Assembly (NCBI RefSeq): GCF_021155765.1
Contig: NC_060107.1
Span: 14,060,501 to 14,124,500 of the forward strand
Reading direction: 5' to 3'
Source: Diprion similis
Taxonomy: Eukaryota > Arthropoda > Insecta > Hymenoptera > Diprionidae
DNA: 64,000 nt
This document shows, piece after piece, positions 1 to 12,995 of this stretch. Made by a program: the position numbers and the translations under genes. A model generated the notes under the pieces. That model was not told where the DNA came from. It saw nothing but the letters and a program-made list of their open reading frames with translations, and did not search any database. Each line of letters opens with the position of its first letter. Position 1 is the stretch's first letter.

Positions 1-1324
1 CTTATATCCGAAGATAATAGTCATCTCTATTATGTAGTGTTCGATCTCTTTTCATATTGTCTTATGTAGTTTGTTATTATATATCAGTACTTTCTACATT
101 ATATATTAATTTATTCATATAATATATACGGACACCCGAACACTTGTACTAGGATTAAGATGTAATTATTCATTCTATTTACTTTATACTTCATTTTCCG
201 TATACTGAATTTTAACTGAAACCAAACTTCCTAGCTGGGAACCTGTTATTTCTCTCTCCATTTCACTAACAGCATGGTGCAAATTTCACGTTTCTTGGCC
301 GCTTTCTTCAATATGCAGTCCGCAGCGAGTCCAGACTGCGCAATCGATTCCTCTCCCAAAAGTGTATCGATATAGTGCATTAGATAATCCATTCCAGCGG
401 CTTTCAATATCGTTCCAAATTACACCACAAATCCAAAGCGGTTAGATTTAGATCGGGGAGTAAAATATTCTTAAACTCCAAATCTATACACAGGAAATAG
501 ACGGACAGAAAAAGAATCAGTATCAAATGGAAAAAATAGTTCAAATTCATAACAATGATTTATATTTAACGTTCAAGGAGACACTTCTGAGTGTGAAATT
601 TTTATCCGTCGAAAGTCGATCCTGAGGTTTACTTCTAAAATAAATAACGGAGTTATCACGGATTATAACTACGTATTTCGGACAAGTAGCGATGTAAGAG
701 TTCAAGTAAAAGTATTATTTGGCACTCTACATAACAGTTTCCTGTCAACCGCAATTTCGAATCGTCGTGAAAATAGTTCGATCGTTCATTTGAAACTTGT
801 CACATTAAGATACTGTGAATAACAAATTATTGTTTAGCAAAATATTTTCTTCCCATAAGTATCGAATGTATAGTTGAGCACAATCGACTATGAAGCGCCT
901 GCAATTATTACTCCGAAAAGACATGGATTTAATCCACAAATATAAATGCCTGAGAACGTGAAAAGAGTATATGTGATAGCAAAATACCTTTACCGTCATT
1001 TAAATTCCTGAGACAAATTTATCTTAATTTTTATAAATAAAATATTGACTAACAAATGTCGCGAATACGTTATCACACGCCTACTAACGATTGACAAACG
1101 ATTTCTGAAAGAATTTTTCCAATCGGGATAGATGAGGGGCTAAGTATATGGACCTTCGTATATCACTAGATGGAAATAATGACAAAGACTATTATTCACA
1201 GCACTGAAAACTTACTGCAAGACTCTCGGGCCTACAGGAAGCCGTATCAATCATGCATATCATCTTCATCATTACATAAGGCTTATTAACACCATTTGAA
1301 AACACGGAGTATTAGAGCCGTATA
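1..1324. other. AT-rich non-coding stretch
   Basis: No supportable gene is seen. Open frames are short and have no recognisable domains. The sequence is AT-rich with scattered short poly(A/T) runs. It may be the flank of a gene outside the window. Confidence 0.5.
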
Positions 1325-1496
1325 TACTATTACACATAATATTATCGATTACCCTACATATATCATATACCATTACATATAATATTATCTACTACAATAC
1401 ATTCATTATATGCTACTACATATAATATTACATATTACTATACATACATTATATACTATTACACATAATAGTATATGCTACTATACATGACAATAT
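1325..1496. repeat. 43-bp tandem repeat, about 4 copies
   Basis: A motif close to ACTATTACACATAATATTA recurs with starts near 1325, 1368, 1411 and 1454, an exact spacing of 43 bp. Copies differ at a few positions. A partial fifth unit (GTATATGCTACTATACAT) follows. This is an AT-rich minisatellite in non-coding DNA. Confidence 0.75.
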
Positions 1497-2268
1497 ATAT
1501 ACATTTATTACGAACCCGATACCGCACTATGCAACCTCCAAGAATAAAACCGAAATGTAAACACCTCGAGTGTTATTTAGCCAACCGCATAGATTATATT
1601 ATAAAGAGACTATAATTTACGCATATCAAATAACAATTGTAGAATTCCCAAACCTATAACCATCACCACTTAGAATAAATCAAAGAACAATACTTAGAAC
1701 GGACTAGAAACTTGAGAATACTAAACCGGAAACTTTATCATAACCACTTAGTATTTAATAACGGTTTATATAACCTTTCAAATATATGACATAATCAATA
1801 GTAATAAGTACGTAAAATATATACTAGTTCAAAGCCATCTCAGAAAGTCTGACCGAGTATTTTCTTCGTCTCCCGACTAAAACCCTTCAATTTTTCCAGA
1901 ACTCAGCTCTGGCCGAACAGCCAGCGATCTTTCCATCCTAACTTTTTAATATTATTCAGTATCCAGATTTGTAAACATTTTTCTATTGAAGGTATAAATA
2001 TTTGAAAATACATCTTTCATTTTCAATAAAAGTTGTGCGTCTAACTGTATTTTCGCGATTGTTTCTAGTATCTAACATTCGCCAATTCTCATGCAGTGCC
2101 GTTCTAACGTCATACTGCGGGCAGCCAATCAAATACGCATGAAGATACTCCTTACACCACGGCTACCAGTATAGTCATATTTCATTGGTCTTCCGCACGG
2201 ACTTAGTCTTTTGCTTTACTCGTCTTACCAACTTACTCCATACTTTTTGGTTGAGACTATGGTTGAGA

Positions 2269-2547
2269 CCACGGTCTTATATGCAGGTCTGGAAACGACC
2301 ACGAAATGCAGGTATCCGTTAGCGGATCCAAATTTTTTTACATTTATCGCCAGTACGCAGCATTGCTGCTTAGTAGTACGGCAATGGGCGAAGGGAAAAT
2401 CACAGAAAACCATGTGTGGGTTGTATTTACTAAGAGATCACAGCGCTGCATGTGGCGGCGAGTGAAAGGAAGAGCGGAAGTCGTAACGGGGACACACGGC
2501 CTCATAGAAGTGAAGCTTCGTTTCCAGACCTGTGTATAAGACCGTGG
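2269..2547. repeat. Inverted repeat, 30-bp arms with about 220-bp centre
   Basis: The arm at 2269-2298 (starting CCACGGTCTTATATGCAGG) is the reverse complement of 2518-2547 with 28 of 30 positions matching. The centre holds overlapping 60-100 codon open frames on both strands that resemble no protein I know. I read this as a decayed MITE-like element rather than a gene. No clear target-site duplication is visible. Confidence 0.6.
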
Positions 2548-2920
2548 TTGAAAGGTCACGAGAGTATTTGATTTTTTTAAGCAAAGTAGCTGTCGAGTAG
2601 TCCATACTTTGGTAAGAGAAAATGAAACGAAATGTGTGTGAGCTATGAGATACATGGATTATTAACATGCTGTTATTAACCAATTTATCACACGTGGGAA
2701 CCAGGTTCTTTATTATTATTACGTCATTCAGCGGCTAACAGTGTTGCCAACGAAAGAGAACCACAAGTCAAATGCTTATCCAAGCTAGCCAACTTGCATA
2801 TATTTTGTCCTTTCTATCGTCTGATGCGTAAAATATTAGACATTGTACAAGTGAAATTTTTGATCAGATTCTAGGAGAAATACTTGATTTGTTTCAGGGC
2901 GCAAGCCGGGAGGATTGAAA

Positions 2921-3490
2921 ATGTCGAAGCCGATAGTTTTCGTAACTGGAAATGCGAAGAAGCTCGAAGAAGTGATAGCTATTTTAGGGAAGAATTTTCC
3001 GAGAGATATCACAAGCAGGAAGATTGATCTACCTGAATATCAAGGAGAAATCGATGATATATGCAAGGATAAGTGCAGAGCTGCAGCACGAATAGTTAAT
3101 GGCCCAGTTGTGGTGGAAGATACTTCTTTATGTTTCAATGCAATGAATGGACTTCCTGGGCCATATATTAAGTGGTTTATGGAAAAGTTGGGCGTTGATG
3201 GTCTCCCCAAAATGCTAGCTGCTTGGGAAGACAAATCAGCTCAAGCAGTGTGTACTTTTGGATACTGTAACGGTGATCCCGATGGCGATGTTAATATTTT
3301 TAGAGGTTCGACTAATGGAATTATAGTCAATCCACGAGGAACGAGGGAGTTTGGGTGGGACGCATGCTTCCAGCCAGTCGGATACGACAAGACTTATGCG
3401 GAATTGCACAAGGACGTTAAGAACCAAATTTCACACCGTAGCAAAGCTTTAACCGAAATGAAAAATTATTTTTGTAACAATCCAGCGTAA
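2921..3490 (+). CDS. ITPA: Inosine triphosphate pyrophosphatase (ITPase)
   Basis: Hydrolyses the non-canonical nucleotides ITP, dITP and XTP to the monophosphate plus pyrophosphate, keeping deaminated purines out of nucleic acids; the family acts in the cytosol as a homodimer. The 189-residue product is intronless and close to the usual length of about 194. Family hallmarks in order are: the N-terminal [12 protein letters not shown] nucleotide loop, the [10 protein letters not shown] helix, the catalytic [20 protein letters not shown] segment, FGWDACFQP, and the C-terminal SHRSKAL motif. I choose ATG 2921 (MSKPIVFV) over an in-frame TTG six bases upstream. A good acceptor (TTTCAG, ending 2897) just upstream implies a spliced 5' UTR; its first exon was not located. 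AATAAA overlaps the stop codon (3489-3494), but the 3' UTR may be longer. Confidence 0.95.
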   Translation: MSKPIVFVTGNAKKLEEVIAILGKNFPRDITSRKIDLPEYQGEIDDICKDKCRAAARIVNGPVVVEDTSLCFNAMNGLPGPYIKWFMEKLGVDGLPKMLAAWEDKSAQAVCTFGYCNGDPDGDVNIFRGSTNGIIVNPRGTREFGWDACFQPVGYDKTYAELHKDVKNQISHRSKALTEMKNYFCNNPA

Positions 3491-5009
3491 TAAAATTTTT
3501 GTTATATAATGATGTGTTTGTCTGTTTTGTTTTGGCATATGCGTATATGTGCACTGCGGTTCACGCTTTATTTTCTAAGGAAACCTATGAACTACTGGTA
3601 CTTAAGAGGATTAATTTAAGTTTAACTCTTAAAGTACAGCCGGATCCGGAAACAGCAACCTGTATTGGTGTCTCCTGGAGTCTCATCAACTGTCTTTCAG
3701 TAAATGAGGATTAATGGAGTTTGGGACAGTTTATATGACACCTTCAAAATTTGAATATTCAGTAACATTCAATGATCCTTAGTCATATGATAAGATTACA
3801 ATGGAATGCATCCAATGCATAAGTAAAGTACGTGTAAGTTAGTTGTGGAGTGGCATTATCACAGAGTAACTTGCGAAAGCAAGTTCAGAAATAGCTATAG
3901 AATGGAACTATGTGATTAATATTTATAAATCAATACAAATGTCGTTGGTGATAAAATATGTTTATGCTGAAAAAGTACATGTTTATGGGAAGTAAGTATT
4001 GTGTATCTGTCTATCAGGGGTCAAGTTGAATGGTGATACTGTAGTCATAAATTTAACGCCAGGAAAACAGGCAATTAAACATCAGGCTATCATATTATTG
4101 TGTCGTCTTCATTATTTGAATTGTATTATTCAAGTATTAAAAGTCAGTAACATTAACCAGAAGTATTGTTGTTATTAAATAGAATTTTTTTTATACCTAT
4201 GTACGACTTAATAAATTAGATTTCGATTGATTATGCGTTAGTTTTGCTCTAAATAATTTTATAATGCAATTCCCGGCTATCTAGTCTCGTGAAGGTTATA
4301 ACTATGGTTTTGACCAACCGAGAAAAGAGTTTATTCGTAAAATTATCTACATGAGACTGCAATAACAGCAGGGCAAAAAAACTGAAGATATGGTCATTTG
4401 ATTACTCTATTAATGAGTAGCAGCATGTGGGTTTAAAAATGAACCAAGTTCATTTAGCCTTGTAAAATATATCTGCAGATAGAATAGGTTCGAAGGATAG
4501 TCGTCCTATCTGGTGGGTACATAATTGTCTTTGTTCAACTAATTGTTTGCAATACCTTGTTATCGACCAATTGCAGCCATACTATCAATGCAGACTTTAA
4601 ACGTGTTTTTGATTTTTTTTCAAAAGCTTTGTCAATCCTGAATTTGAACTGTTTGAATAAATAAATAGATGAATTTTAGACGTATGACCGCAGCTCCAAT
4701 TATTGTATGTTCCTCTACCGGTTATAATAGTAAAACTCTAGGAATAATGCGTCTTTATACTTAAAATTAGTTATCTATGCTGAAATTGCTAAATAATGCA
4801 ATCACGAAAAATATATTGCTTTTGTACGATCGTCATGGCCACTGCGTATTAAAATTACGGCTGACTTTGAAAAAAACAGAGTATTAGCTCACCAGTCTCT
4901 TCTTTTAACTAGCGGTCACTTTTGCATCTCCTACATGTGATTGCAAGAGTGCATCTGGCGATGCAGATGACTCGGAGCGTTCGCAAGGTTATCAGGCTGG
5001 TATCTTGTA
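3491..5009. other. ITPase 3' flank and LLTP-A upstream region
   Basis: About 1.5 kb of AT-rich DNA with no coding signal. It includes further possible polyadenylation motifs (for example AATAAA near 4210) and the distal upstream region of LLTP-A. No repeat or RNA gene was recognised. Confidence 0.5.
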
Positions 5010-5010
5010 A

Positions 5011-5053
5011 TATAAAAAGGAAACGCACTCCTATTGCGAATTAGTCTTTCACC
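5011..5053 (+). promoter_or_regulatory. Core promoter of LLTP-A (TATA plus initiator)
   Basis: TATAAAAAGG at 5011-5020 is followed about 32 bp later by an arthropod-type initiator (TTAGT, 5041-5045). The start codon is at 5054, so the predicted 5' UTR is only about 11 nt. The same spacing is found at the paralogue LLTP-B, which supports the call. Confidence 0.65.
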
Positions 5054-8000
5054 ATGGGACAACCGTTGCTGCTCGTTGCAGGTAAGTAAAAAAAGCACAC
5101 ACAGACCCGTTTTCTTCATCTGTTGGTTTATAGTTGTCACTCGTTTCTTTAACAAGCGAAAAAAGAACTCACGAAGTCCTTTTGTCACGATGTCGATTGA
5201 ATGTTGCCTTATTAAGGGGGGGCTTCGGTAAAATTTCGATAATATCAAGTTTTTCATGTTTGAAATGACTGAAAAAGATGTGATCAAAAATTTTCTGCCA
5301 CAAGTTTCTTGCGCATATACTTTTATCGCAGATGGTTGACATTTTTTTTCAGGACACATACTACCATAATATAAATTTTCTTGGAAAGAATTTTGTATCA
5401 CATCTTTTTTAGTCATTTCAAAAACGAAAGACTCGATATTATCGAAATTTCACTGGAATCCACCCTTAATATTGACATACACTCATGATGGTACTTACAC
5501 TATTTCCGACTACTGAACTCAGTGAAATTAAACATACTTTGGGTTTCTGTAGGTCTGCTTGCCTGCTTCGCATTGGCGAGGGCGCTACCAGGTGAGTACA
5601 TGATGCAGATACCTGTGAGTCTCGCGAACGCAACGGTGTAACAGACATACCGATATTATTTTCTATTCACAGGCCTTTTTCCTCGAGACCAAATCACAAC
5701 GTACAAGTACTATGCGGATGTAAAAGCAGGAAATATCGAACCCGTCCCGTATGCTTCTCAATTTGTAATTACCGGTGTCATGCATGTGACACCTTATCTC
5801 AGTGATCCGAGTCTGAAAAATGCCATTCACATCACTCTCAATGTTACACACGGTATTCGAAATGGCGAGATACAACATTTCGAAAAAATTTCGGACCATA
5901 TGCTTCCTGTTCCCGATGCCGCCAATGTGATCAAGGATCCCTTCATCGTCATTTTTGATGATAATGGCAAGGTGGGCCGAGAATCCAAAGCAATAGTTTT
6001 CAAACTTATTTTCATCATCTGCCTATGCGGTCCTTGAAATTATTTAAAAATACATATGTTTCAATTAAAGGTGAAAGGCCTGATGGTGCATAAGGATGAA
6101 GCTGGATGGTCTCGAAATATGAAGAAATCGATGGCTTCCATGCTACAGTTGGACCTTTCCTCGATGAATCTTGAAATGCCCGTGAAGCCGCATGGTTTTC
6201 TTACCAGAGAGGTAGGTAACAGTTGAGGGGAACATTCGTTCTCAATATAATGTTCTCTTTGGTTGTTACTACCAGAATTCCATATACGGCGAGTGTGCCG
6301 TTGCTTACGATGTTCACCGTACACTGGATCTTGAAGAGGGACACTTTACTGTGACAAAAATGATGAATCCATCGGATTGTCAGAAGTTCGATCAACATAC
6401 CTTCAATTCCAAGGAGTCTACAGACAGCTGTTTGATCGATGAAGAGGTAAGACCGAAATCAGTAGTACAGAGAGTACGAAGACCGCTCAAGTCCGATCGG
6501 GAAAAACACTTCAGATAACGAAAAATTAAAATTGGGATTTTATACCGTGAATATTTGGTGAAACGTACCCAAAATAATTTTTAATTTCTCAGGATCCAAT
6601 GTCTGCTGCTAGTCGAAGGGTCTTTCACATAAAACATACCGGAAAAGATCTTCTGATTAAGACGCTGGTGGCCCACGGAGTCCTTAATTATTTCCCATGG
6701 AAAGCTCAAACCGAAGCTCACTATATTCTTGCAAAGTAATTAAGGGTGTCACGAAATCAGGCGTGATTTTATTTTCCGACGATATTTATATATACGAAGA
6801 TGATTTTTTATTATCACTTACAGCCAATCGATGGAATTGATGTCCTTGGTACCACTCGAAACTAATTTGGTACCCAAATTGAACATGACAGAAATGGTAT
6901 TGCTGAATGATATTGCGTTCGAAAAATCACACCATGGCTATGCTTCTCGTGCCGGTTTGGATCTTACCCACGGACGTCACGTCGTTAATGTTGATGATAT
7001 GGCTATACAACTAATGAAGATGCTGGGGGAAGCTGCTGACTACATGACAGAAAATAATCTGGATATGACATCGCCGGAAATAAAACACGGGCAGACAATA
7101 AACCGCATTCTAAACACAATAACTTACATGGATCTTGCGTCTCTCGAACATGTTTTCAATAATATTGCAGCGGATTCCTCTATAAAAGAACAAAAAGTTA
7201 GGTACGTACCCTCAATGAATCAGCATTAAGGCTTTATTTCTACAAGTTGAGTTCACCACTAATTTTAATAGGATATTACCAGAGTAGAGTACTGACTGCT
7301 ATAGCAATAAATGGAATCTAAGGTATTCTTTGGACGAAATAGTAGTCATAAGATAAAGTTGAATTTAAATTTTTTCAACAGGACAATCTTCCTGAATATG
7401 ATCGCTCACGCAGGAACTGATGCGACATGCTTATTTACTCGAAATGTGATACGAAAACACAAGGTCACGCCTGAAATTGCTCTTGTCATGTTGAGTAAAC
7501 TACCGTACAATATTCGTGTGCCTACGGAAACTTTGTTGGTAGAAATGGAGAGTCTGATGACCCTGGAGGAGCCTGGAGAATCCTCGAACATGTCACTGGG
7601 GATCCCCAAAGCTGGTATTCTCTGTTTCGCTACTATGATTTACAAGACTTACAAGCACGCAGAGAACTACCATCGCAGCATGGATCCGGATCTTGTTAAG
7701 CGTTATGTCAAGCACTATTACGATCACGTGATAAGTGAGTATGGAAAATCAAACGAATTCCAGTACAAAGAGACCCCATAATAATTGATTGAATGAAAAA
7801 TATTACAGGTGAGCCTACCTACGAAATGAAAATGGTCTATTTGCACGCATTGAGAAATATTAGAATCGCAGGCGTACGGGAGGTTTTAGAACCTATCATT
7901 CGCGGTGATTTGATGGTTTCCGACAGGCCTCACCATCTTCGGTTGCATGCGATGATAGTCAATTTGGAGTCATCAAATGACGTTGAGTATATTCATAATC

Positions 8001-11000
8001 TCTATTGGCCAATTTTGGCGAATACGAAATTACCTGTGGAGTTGAGGATTTGTGCGTACGCCATTTTGATTAAACAACCACCCCGTATGGAAAGCCTGAT
8101 GAGTCTTTACTGGTTAATGGTCTATGAAAAGAACGAGCATTTGTACAACTTTCATTACACGACTATGAAGAGTTTGGCAAATACAATGAACCCTTGCTTG
8201 ACACCCATGAAGGAAATGGCTCGCAAACTTTTACGATTTATCAGAGTAAGACCAGTGTCTGGCATTCTCACCGGTTCTTGGGTCGTTGACTTTGAAAACA
8301 AGAGGTTCGGCTTCGGGGAATCTGTGAACCTGATGATGGTTGCTGACGAACATACTGGAAATCCATCTTCTGCTGCAATCGAATATTCAACACTTAACCA
8401 TCGCAGGCCTGTGAGCCTTCGAACGGTACGTATTGTCGATCTTTGAGTTTTGAAGATTCTTCATTTGTGGCCAACATAGTAATGAATAATTTTTGTTACG
8501 ATCCAGTTGTGGCTCCGCGTTGAAGGTGTTGATGATGTGATTGCGAACATGATCTGGGGCACTGCTATGGAAAAGCCGTTTAATCGTGTAGAAGAGATAC
8601 AAAATATATTGAACATGGCAAATAAAGACATGCCACAGAAGAAGCCAATACACATCGAACTAGTTATAATGATTCAGGACCGTACCGTATTCGCCCATTA
8701 CTTTGATGCTAAAACGTTACCGAACATACAGAATATCATAAGAAGACTGGACTCTAACTCTAATGAGTTATCATTTACCCATATACACAACGAATTTGAC
8801 GATCTATACATTCAGCAAGTACCGAACGACCTTGGATTGCCAACTATCTTTTACACTCAAATCCCCAGCGTAAAGATGATGAATGGAAAGGTCAAACTCG
8901 GTAAAAGTATAAAACAATCATACTTGAGCGTTGAATCTTCCATAAGAGATTGGCGGCACGGATATTACTCAATGGAAGTCTACAATCCGATAATAGATAC
9001 ATGGCATGCAATTCGACGAGTATCGGCATTTGATGTCAGTCTACCCATTGCATTGAATATCGTTTATAACAAAGAAGCCAACAATTTTAAAATTAGTTTG
9101 CCTAGACTGCCTCTTACAGAATATTCCGTTTCCGGAATACGGTCGCATGTCAAAAACTACGTGATGGTAATTGGAGCTGAAGAAGGCGTGCTCGAGAAGC
9201 ATTGTCCAATGTGTCACCCTGCAGAGCTGATCACCAGGGGCCTAAAGTATAAGAAAAACATAAGCCTGGTGAACGTTGACTCTAAAGATACAGGACTACA
9301 TTTCAGCATGCACCAGTATGACTGCGAACGAATTATGCATCCAGGATCGCGATCTGATGCGGTCTCGGAAATCTTCCGCAACGAAAACAGAAACACAATG
9401 TTAGTTACTTATTCGAACTTCACATTTGCCATGGCATTTCCGAATCCAAGCTTCAACAAGTATTGTATGTATGTCTTTTTAGGGATAATTCACTGCTTCT
9501 GGGAGTTATGGCTCTTCGAGAATTCTATCTTTATGGACTTATCAATCCCGAGCTTGGAACTTGCGGATATCTTGCTAAACTGGAACCGAGTATCGTCTAC
9601 CCAACTTCTGTGGTAAGTCACTGTCTTGTGAAAACAAATCCAAAATTTCATCATCTTGAACGCAATTATCGAGTATTTACTTTCAGGTTGATATAAATAT
9701 GCGCGTAAACATTGAACAAGCTGCACAGAAAACGTTGAACTTATTCCCTGGGGTGAAGATGAATTTCCGTGGAACCCTAGAAGCTAAGACTGTGTCGACG
9801 AACGTTCCGTTACGTTCTTGGTCCATAAACGCTAACGCTGCTACTACGCAAGGGCACATCAATAATCAGTTACAAATTCAGATGACAAGGACTACACCAG
9901 GACAAAAGGATCTTAAGGTATACGCGATAATATTCAAGTTCGGTGAGAATTTTTTGCCCATTCTTTATAAATCGATACTCGCCAGTGCCGATACACGTTT
10001 CTGGTTTAAAGTGACAACGAGTGACGTTACCTCGTACTTTTTGGATTTTGCCAAATATTCTACAGTAGAGTAGTTCGCTTGATATTCCGGTAAATTCGTA
10101 AACCAATTATTCATATTTTTGTATTATGTTATATTTATATATTATCAAGGTTATTAAAGTTCTATTGATCGTTACCGCAAGATATTATTTACACCTTGAA
10201 ACAGTTTACACTAACTATCCATATTGCATCGTAATCATGGATTGTCGGACATTCAATTTGAAGGGTTTCCGATACTTTTTTAAACTAAATCCATCCAGAT
10301 TTATTTCCATTCACTCAATTTACCAACCTATACAGATAACTACAATATAAAATGTTACAGATTTGCATCGATGGGCACAAAATTTATTCAGGATCAAATG
10401 TTGACTTCTTGGATCGAAATCTGACGATAAAACAAGAAACGATTGGTAAACTAACCTTGAATATGGGAGAAACTGAGGATTCTGCGTCGACAATGTGTGT
10501 CCGTGATGACGCATCGATAATTATAACTATGAAGGGTGAGATACCGAGCGAAGAAATCCAAACGCTGAAGGATGCAAGAGTTAACGGAAAATGCCAGAAG
10601 GATATCGAAAATCCTGTTTACCTGTATGCCGAAAGTTTCATGATACCAAGGACACGCGCTTGTCTAGATGAATCAATTCTAAACTCTTATATCCGCAAAG
10701 TCACGTACACTGTGCAATACAAAAATGTAAGCTGGGAGTTGAACTTAATATGATTTTGGGTGTATCCATAAATGACGTCCAAATTAATTGTTTGTTTAAC
10801 AGATACCGGAAAGTCTTAAGAGCATGGTTTACTGGATGGACGATATCATCAACGTGAATCTATTACCGTACGTAACGTATCACCCAGCCCACACAGAGAC
10901 TGGAATAATAAAGATAACCACGGAAGTTCCTCTGGGTGAAGAAATTATGAATTTGGCTGTACGCACTCCGATACACGAAAAGAGGTTCACCGCTGTTCCC

Positions 11001-11720
11001 ATTGTTGACACAAGCAAGAGAAGCGCGGTTCTGGATAACACTCGTTTCTCCCATGATTTCCTGCTCAGACTGCACCACAATCATATCAGTAAGTTGAGTT
11101 GTTGGTTAACACTCTGAATCGTGGGTAGTGATTCGTTGTAACATTGAAATCCTTACTGTTTTCGTAGAATTCTGTACCATTTATCCTGAGGTTTTGATAA
11201 ACACGGATGGTGGGATCATGCCTTTCATTCTTCCTAGTGAATGGACATTGCTCACTAGCGATACCGCAAGACACATGTTTTCGGTGTTTGTCAAGAGAAT
11301 TGATCCTGTAAAAAAAATGGGTCTTTTGATGAGCGTCGCCAATCATACAATAGAAGTTATTCCTAGTAACACCATTCCTACAGTTACCGTCGACGGCGAG
11401 GTGATCGATTGTGAAAATGGCATTTCTGTTCCGAAAGGCGAAGCTCATTATATTTTACGGTGAATATAAACATCTAAAGAAGTTGACTTCAACTTTTGAG
11501 TGACGCTCCGTTATCTTATTCTGACAATTTTAGGGTGGTTTGGAGTCAGGATCGTTTGATCATTCAATCTAAACATACCGCATTCGACCTCGAATGGACT
11601 GAAAGATCTGTTGCTTTGGCTATGAGCACTTTATTGCAAGGAAGAGTGGCGGGGCTTTGTGGTCATCTAGATGGTACACACGTGGACCGTAAGACGAAAA
11701 TATACACGGTTGGAAAGTGA
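5054..11720 (+). CDS. LLTP-A: vitellogenin-like large lipid transfer protein, 1517 aa
   Basis: Predicted secreted lipid carrier of the vitellogenin/apolipophorin superfamily. Coding exons: 5054-5081, 5553-5591, 5673-5971, 6071-6211, 6276-6446, 6593-6735, 6824-7201, 7382-7734, 7809-8425, 8507-9399, 9483-9612, 9687-9917, 10361-10726, 10803-11088, 11168-11459, 11534-11720. All introns are GT-AG, and phases join into one 4554-nt frame. Visible parts: a signal peptide (about residues 1-20, hydrophobic, split by intron 1); an N-terminal lipovitellin-like region (about 25-720) with the helical repeats typical of LPD_N; a beta-rich middle (about 720-1350) including a CPMC motif; and a C-terminal von Willebrand D-like module (about 1358-1517) with VDGEVI, DRLIIQS and GLCGHLDG. 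There is no polyserine tract, and the vWD part ends soon after GLCG, so it is short compared with true vitellogenins (about 1750-1800 aa). AATAAA at 11812-11817 is the likely poly(A) signal. Exact orthology (Vg-like versus larval very-high-density lipoprotein) is not settled. Confidence 0.88.
5216..5465. mobile_element. TTAA-flanked MITE in intron 1 of LLTP-A (250 bp)
   Basis: TTAA at 5212-5215 and 5466-5469 flank an element whose two halves are long imperfect inverted repeats of about 85 bp. The left arm contains AAATTTCGATAATATC and GAAATGACTGAAAAAGATGTG. The right arm contains their near-perfect complements. Ends read GGGGGGGCTTC on the left and CCACCC on the right. TTAA is the target-site duplication of piggyBac-type transposases. 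No coding capacity is present, so it would be non-autonomous. LLTP-B intron 1 lacks it, so insertion postdates the duplication, or it was lost there. Confidence 0.7.
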
Positions 11721-11811
11721 ATCTTTCACAATTTGCTTCAGAGACATATCGTAGTAAAGTAGATAATTTCTGCATGTGTATCTACGTTAATCACCTTTCT
11801 ACCTATTGTCA

Positions 11812-11817
11812 AATAAA
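11812..11817 (+). promoter_or_regulatory. Poly(A) signal of LLTP-A
   Basis: AATAAA lies 92 nt after the LLTP-A stop codon. Confidence 0.6.
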
Positions 11818-11843
11818 ATGTCAAACATGATGAATTATATCAA

Positions 11844-12178
11844 CAATTAGGTGTACAAATAAAAAATTTCGAAAAATTCCATTCTTATCGTCAGATAGAA
11901 TGTCGAAAAATGATTGACACGTAATTTTTCTTTTTTCAATTCAATGCTTATTAACAAAGATATAGCAAGTAGAATTCCGCGTGACGTCATAATGTTATAC
12001 ACTTATTACATTGTAGTATATCTATATCTAGTAACATTGTGACGTCACGTGTCAATTTCAAACTGCTATATCTTTGTTACGGAACGTTAAATCAAAAAAA
12101 AGAAAAAATACGTGTCAATTATTTTTCGACATTTGATCTGACGATACTAATGGAATTTTTCATTTGCACACCTAATTG
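11844..12178. mobile_element. MITE-like inverted repeat between LLTP-A and LLTP-B (335 bp)
   Basis: The ends are CAATTAGGTG (left) and CACCTAATTG (right). The arms continue inward: the left has AAAAATTCCATT and the right AATGGAATTTTT, and both carry TGTCGAAAAAT-type and TGACACGTAATTTTT-type matches. The centre is itself near-palindromic, with GTGACGTCA on one side and GTGACGTCAC on the other and ATATAGCA/TGCTATAT. It has no coding capacity, and the transposase family is unknown. Confidence 0.7.
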
Positions 12179-12489
12179 TAAACGTAGTATATAACATACT
12201 TCCATTCAATAATAAAAAAACTATAAATTTTTCTGAGGTGTTATTTCTACGTGTGATTTCCTGGTAAATTACACGTATACGCAGTCTGAAGCTTTATTTC
12301 GTTTTTTGAGTAGATACGTTTTCTGTTGCGATACTTCAAAGAACGATAATAACAGAAAAGAAAAAACGTGCTAACGTACTTTTTTGGTGAAAATTACCAG
12401 CTTAAAATATGTCGCGTATTTTAGATTAACTTGCATCACCTCCTTACGCAATATACCACGTCTGCATGATACGTAAAATTTTGAAAACA

Positions 12490-12790
12490 AACTTACCTGA
12501 AGTGAAGTCCGATCGTAATTACGTAATAGCCTTGTTCGAAGAGATTACAATCCACCTAATTTGAAAAATATTTGAAAATACTTTTGCCTATCTCGATATC
12601 ATTTCAGCAATTTTAACAAATTTATATCAAATGTATGAGTTGCACCGAACATAAAGGAAGGGGGAACAAGTACATTCGTTTTTATTCTCTCTAGATTTGA
12701 GATATATCTACCTGAGACAAGGATTACAACGTTGTAATCTCTTTGAGAAAACCTGGAGCATAACTACGATCAAACTTTACTTGAATTAGG
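12490..12790. repeat. Imperfect inverted repeat, about 60-bp arms
   Basis: The left arm includes AAGTCCGATCGTAATTACG and GAGATTACAA (12541-12550). The right arm carries TTGTAATCTC (12733-12742) and CGTAGTTATG/GATC complements out to about 12790. The spacer is about 180 bp. It lies in the LLTP-A/LLTP-B spacer and is probably a degenerate MITE. Confidence 0.5.
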
Positions 12791-12893
12791 TTCATTTAAT
12801 TGTTCGAATACAGAAAATACGTAAATAATTGTCAAGAGATATCTGTATTTTAATACGCTGGAGAAAATTCGAATAGAATCATGCTCAATTTTA

Positions 12894-12995
12894 CCAATGA
12901 AACCCCAAATTAATTGCAATGATTACACATGGTACTAATGCAATTAAATTAAATGATAATTGCGAGGTTGAGTTGCATTATTTGGGGATTGGTCA
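12894..12995. repeat. Short inverted repeat, about 100 bp
   Basis: CCAATGAAACCCCAAATTAATTGCA on the left is mirrored by a right arm with TTGCATTATTTGGGGATTGG. This could form a hairpin. No gene is present. Confidence 0.5.
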